A DNA stretch of 7,897 nt, taken from Tatlockia sp. (GTDB taxonomy: Bacteria > Cyanobacteriota > Cyanobacteriia > Cyanobacteriales > Chroococcidiopsidaceae). Where the stretch lies: contig JACCVJ010000430.1 of the NCBI GenBank assembly GCA_013698215.1, positions 1 through 7,897 of the forward strand, in the 5' to 3' direction. Positions 5,859-7,897 of this stretch are shown in pieces. Each line of letters starts with the position of its first letter. Within the stretch, counting starts at the first letter, position 1. Under the pieces are notes generated by a model, which was not told the origin of the DNA, did not search any database, and was given only the letters and a program-made list of their open reading frames with translations. Position numbers and translations under genes: made by a program.

Positions 5859-6674
5859 ATGACTGCCCATTCACTCCTCTTTGGCAAGCGATTAAGAGCC
5901 TTCGTAAAAGGCGATCCCGGTTCCGTCGATGGTGGTAGCAAATGGTCTAAAGGAGCGACTTCTATAGTCCGCGTTGCTACTAGCGGGGTGGAATCAAAAA
6001 CTGAATCATTGCCTTCAGGACGGAGATTATTTAAAAATCTTTACTTATGGTTGCGCTTAAACAAAGAGTTTAATAAGCGACTATTTGATATTGTATTTTC
6101 GCTGTTTGTGTTGATTGTATTTTCTCCATTGTACTTATTGCTAATTTCGTTAATTGCCATAAGTTCAAAAGGGCCAATTTTCTATCTGCAAAAACGAGTG
6201 GGTAAAAATTACAAACTTTTTACTTGCATTAAGTTTCGCACTATGGTCACTAATGCCGACGAGGTATTGCTAGATTTAATGGATTCTCCGGTATTTCGCC
6301 AGGAGTTTGAAAATAACTTCAAGCTAAAAAAAGACCCTAGAATAACAAAGATTGGTAGATTTTTACGATTGACTAGCCTTGATGAGTTTCCGCAATTTTG
6401 GAATGTTTTGTTAGGAGACATGAGTGTAGTCGGCCCACGCCCTTTAGTAGTTGAAGAATTACCTAAGTACGGGGGGTCTATCGATAAGGTTTTAACTATA
6501 AAACCTGGGATTACAGGATTGTGGCAAGTGTCAGGAAGGAATGACATTCCCTACAGCCGCCGCATTCAAATTGACCTGTACTATGCAAAAAATCATAGTT
6601 TTTGGTTAGATATATGGATAATTATCAAAACAATTGGAGTTGTACTTGTCCCCAAAAACAATGGTGCTTACTAA
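5859..6674 (+). CDS. Exopolysaccharide sugar-1-phosphate transferase (ST2)
   Basis: This is a second monotopic phosphoglycosyltransferase, a paralogue of ST1, expected to start a lipid-linked repeat unit at the plasma membrane. The 271 residues have a polar, low-complexity N-terminus of about 70, a hydrophobic helix (about 77-101), SSKGP (102-106) where ST1 has SPGP, KFRTM (125-129), the catalytic D175-E176 in TSLDEFPQFWN, MSVVGPRP (188-195) and KPGITGLWQVSGRN (215-228). It ends in the NNGAY tail typical of polyprenyl glycosylphosphotransferases. The frame is open from a TTG at 5736, but AAGGAG (5849-5854) directly precedes two ATGs at 5856 and 5859; the second has the better spacing (four bases). 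The N-terminal 70 residues match no domain I know. A strong terminator follows, so the gene is probably transcribed alone. Confidence 0.9.
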   Translation: MTAHSLLFGKRLRAFVKGDPGSVDGGSKWSKGATSIVRVATSGVESKTESLPSGRRLFKNLYLWLRLNKEFNKRLFDIVFSLFVLIVFSPLYLLLISLIAISSKGPIFYLQKRVGKNYKLFTCIKFRTMVTNADEVLLDLMDSPVFRQEFENNFKLKKDPRITKIGRFLRLTSLDEFPQFWNVLLGDMSVVGPRPLVVEELPKYGGSIDKVLTIKPGITGLWQVSGRNDIPYSRRIQIDLYYAKNHSFWLDIWIIIKTIGVVLVPKNNGAY

Positions 6675-6690
6675 AGCAATATTGTTGTAG

Positions 6691-6732
6691 AGGTTCGATG
6701 CTTAAAAATTGTAGCTCGAACCTTAATTTTTT
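6691..6732 (+). terminator. Intrinsic terminator of ST2
   Basis: AGGTTCGA (6691-6698) pairs perfectly with TCGAACCT (6716-6723). GCT/AGC extends the stem past a bulged T, and TAATTTTTT follows. It starts 17 bases after the ST2 stop and separates ST2 from gmd. Confidence 0.88.
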
Positions 6733-6919
6733 AGATTAACTCTTGCAAATAAAAAAATACATTTAATAATGTTTTCAATTAAATTTAGAATTCCAATTAA
6801 TTTATTACTGAACCTAGAAATTATTTTTCTTGGCAGTACAACTAAATTTTAAGAGTGATAATAAACACAAGCTAAATTCTAATTAAATTTATTTAATACC
6901 AATCGTTGGAAAAATCTCG

Positions 6920-6946
6920 CTCATCTGGTAACTTGTATCAGATGAG
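6920..6946 (+). promoter_or_regulatory. Perfect hairpin in the gmd leader
   Basis: CTCATCTGGTA (6920-6930) pairs with TATCAGATGAG (6936-6946), 11 pairs with one G-U, around ACTTG. It ends 31 bases before the gmd ATG and 20 before its Shine-Dalgarno. The bases after it are TATTTATTTGAG, a poor T-run, so it looks like an operator or leader hairpin rather than a plain terminator; attenuation is possible. Confidence 0.45.
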
Positions 6947-6977
6947 TATTTATTTGAGATCACCCCAAAGGACTAGC

Positions 6978-7897
6978 ATGAGTGAAGGCAAACGAGCGCT
7001 GATTACAGGAATTACTGGACAAGATGGTTCTTATCTGGCGGAACTTCTACTAGAAAAAGGTTATGAAGTACACGGTATTATTCGCCGCACTTCAACATTT
7101 AATACTGATCGCATCGACCATATGTATGAAGATCCTCATAAAGAAGGGGCGCGGTTATTTTTACACTACGGCGACTTGACGGACGGTACAACTCTAAGAA
7201 GAATTTTAGAAGACGTAAAACCCATAGAAATTTATAACTTAGGCGCTCAGTCTCACGTTCGAGTCAGCTTTGATTCGCCAGAGTATACCGTTGATACAGT
7301 GGGGATGGGAACGCTACGTTTATTAGAAGCAGTTAGAGATTATCAACAGCGTACAGGGATTGAAGTCCGGTTTTATCAAGCGGGTTCATCAGAAATGTAT
7401 GGTTTAGTGCAACAAGTACCCCAAAAAGAAACAACACCCTTTTACCCGCGAAGTCCTTACGCCTGTGCTAAAGTCTACGCCCACTGGCAAACCATCAATT
7501 ACCGCGAATCTTACGATTTGTTTGCCTGTAACGGCATTTTATTTAATCACGAATCGCCCCGCCGAGGAGAAACTTTTGTCACGCGCAAAATTACTAGAGC
7601 GATCGCCCGTATTGTCACTAAAAAGCAGAAAAAAACCTATCTAGGCAACCTCGACGCTAAACGCGATTGGGGCTACGCCAAAGACTACGTGAAAGCTATG
7701 TGGCTGATGTTGCAGCAAGACAAACCCGATGACTACGTAATTGCTACCGGGGAAACCCACAGCGTTCAGGAATTTCTTAATCTAGCTTTTAGCCATGTCA
7801 ATCTTGATTGGCACGACTATGTAGAATTTGACGAGCGCTACTTGCGTCCAGCAGAAGTAGAATTATTAATTGGCGATCCAAGTAAGGCAAAGCAATG
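6978..7897 (+). CDS. gmd: GDP-mannose 4,6-dehydratase, 3' end outside window
   Basis: This NADP-dependent cytosolic enzyme converts GDP-mannose to GDP-4-keto-6-deoxymannose, the branch point to GDP-fucose, GDP-rhamnose and related deoxysugars. The window holds 306 complete codons of the roughly 330-370 usual in the family. Visible are the Rossmann motif G11-ITGQDG-17, RRTSTFNTDRID (36-47), LHYGDLTD (62-69), AQSHVRVSF (90-98), the catalytic S137, E139, Y161 and K165, NHESPRRGETFVTRKI (190-205) and DAKRDWGYAKDYV (226-238). Serine 137 takes the place of the Thr found in E. coli Gmd, and serves the same role in the SDR superfamily. AAAGGA (6967-6972) lies five bases before the ATG. A GDP-fucose synthase gene (fcl) often follows gmd, but that part is not in the window. 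Confidence 0.96.
   Translation, partial: MSEGKRALITGITGQDGSYLAELLLEKGYEVHGIIRRTSTFNTDRIDHMYEDPHKEGARLFLHYGDLTDGTTLRRILEDVKPIEIYNLGAQSHVRVSFDSPEYTVDTVGMGTLRLLEAVRDYQQRTGIEVRFYQAGSSEMYGLVQQVPQKETTPFYPRSPYACAKVYAHWQTINYRESYDLFACNGILFNHESPRRGETFVTRKITRAIARIVTKKQKKTYLGNLDAKRDWGYAKDYVKAMWLMLQQDKPDDYVIATGETHSVQEFLNLAFSHVNLDWHDYVEFDERYLRPAEVELLIGDPSKAKQ

Larger units (their letters stand above)
6675..6977. other. AT-rich spacer between ST2 and gmd
   Basis: No gene is seen in these 303 bp. After the ST2 terminator the DNA is very AT-rich, with a direct repeat AATTAAATTTA at 6777-6787 and 6881-6891 that could be composition alone. The gmd promoter should lie here, but no convincing -35/-10 pair stands out. 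A hairpin near the end is listed separately. Confidence 0.55.

Noticed and set aside
5828..5938. 36-codon plus-strand ORF overlapping the ST2 start
   Set aside because: It has no Shine-Dalgarno, its Arg-rich end is the out-of-frame reading of ST2 codons, and I recognise nothing in it.
6209..6547. 112-codon minus-strand ORF inside ST2
   Set aside because: Antisense shadow of the conserved transferase domain, with no recognisable motif or ribosome site.
6777..6891. Direct repeat AATTAAATTTA twice, possible element ends
   Set aside because: The copies are pure A/T in very AT-rich DNA, have no target duplication and enclose no transposase.

Overview
The window reads as chromosomal DNA of a cyanobacterium. 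Three things point there. The octamer GCGATCGC (HIP1) occurs nine times in 7.9 kb, where chance predicts about 0.1. The tmRNA at the left edge encodes a cyanobacterial-type tag, ANNIVPFARKAVAVA. One gene is a clear homologue of the plant/cyanobacterial CSP41 proteins. I cannot name the genus. The tmRNA has the ordinary one-piece layout, not the permuted two-piece form.

Layout, left to right: the 3' part of ssrA (tmRNA) with a strong intrinsic terminator; galE (+); a convergent single-domain sugar-1-phosphate transferase (-), called ST1 here; a 406-bp divergent promoter region; pgsA (+), phosphatidylglycerophosphate synthase; a convergent CSP41b-like atypical SDR gene (-); a family-4 glycosyltransferase (+) starting with GTG; a 497-bp gene-free stretch with several stem-loops and a possible gene relic; a second sugar-1-phosphate transferase (+), ST2, with its own terminator; a 303-bp AT-rich spacer with a hairpin; and gmd (GDP-mannose 4,6-dehydratase, +), which runs off the right edge.

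The theme is extracellular polysaccharide. galE and gmd make activated sugars (UDP-galactose, and GDP-4-keto-6-deoxymannose on the way to fucose or rhamnose). ST1 and ST2 are alternative enzymes for the first membrane step, loading a sugar phosphate on a polyprenyl phosphate. The GT4 enzyme would extend the chain. pgsA (membrane lipid) and the CSP41-like gene (RNA metabolism in plastids) are housekeeping genes among them. Long gaps, strand changes and terminators show that most genes are separate transcription units.

I found no CRISPR array, transposase, toxin-antitoxin pair or phage gene, and no convincing undescribed multi-gene system. The more interesting signals are regulatory: matching tandem-repeat promoter layouts between ST1 and pgsA, hairpins before galE, ST2 and gmd, a HIP1-free 3.4-kb block over the GT4-ST2-gmd part, and a possible decayed reading frame before ST2.
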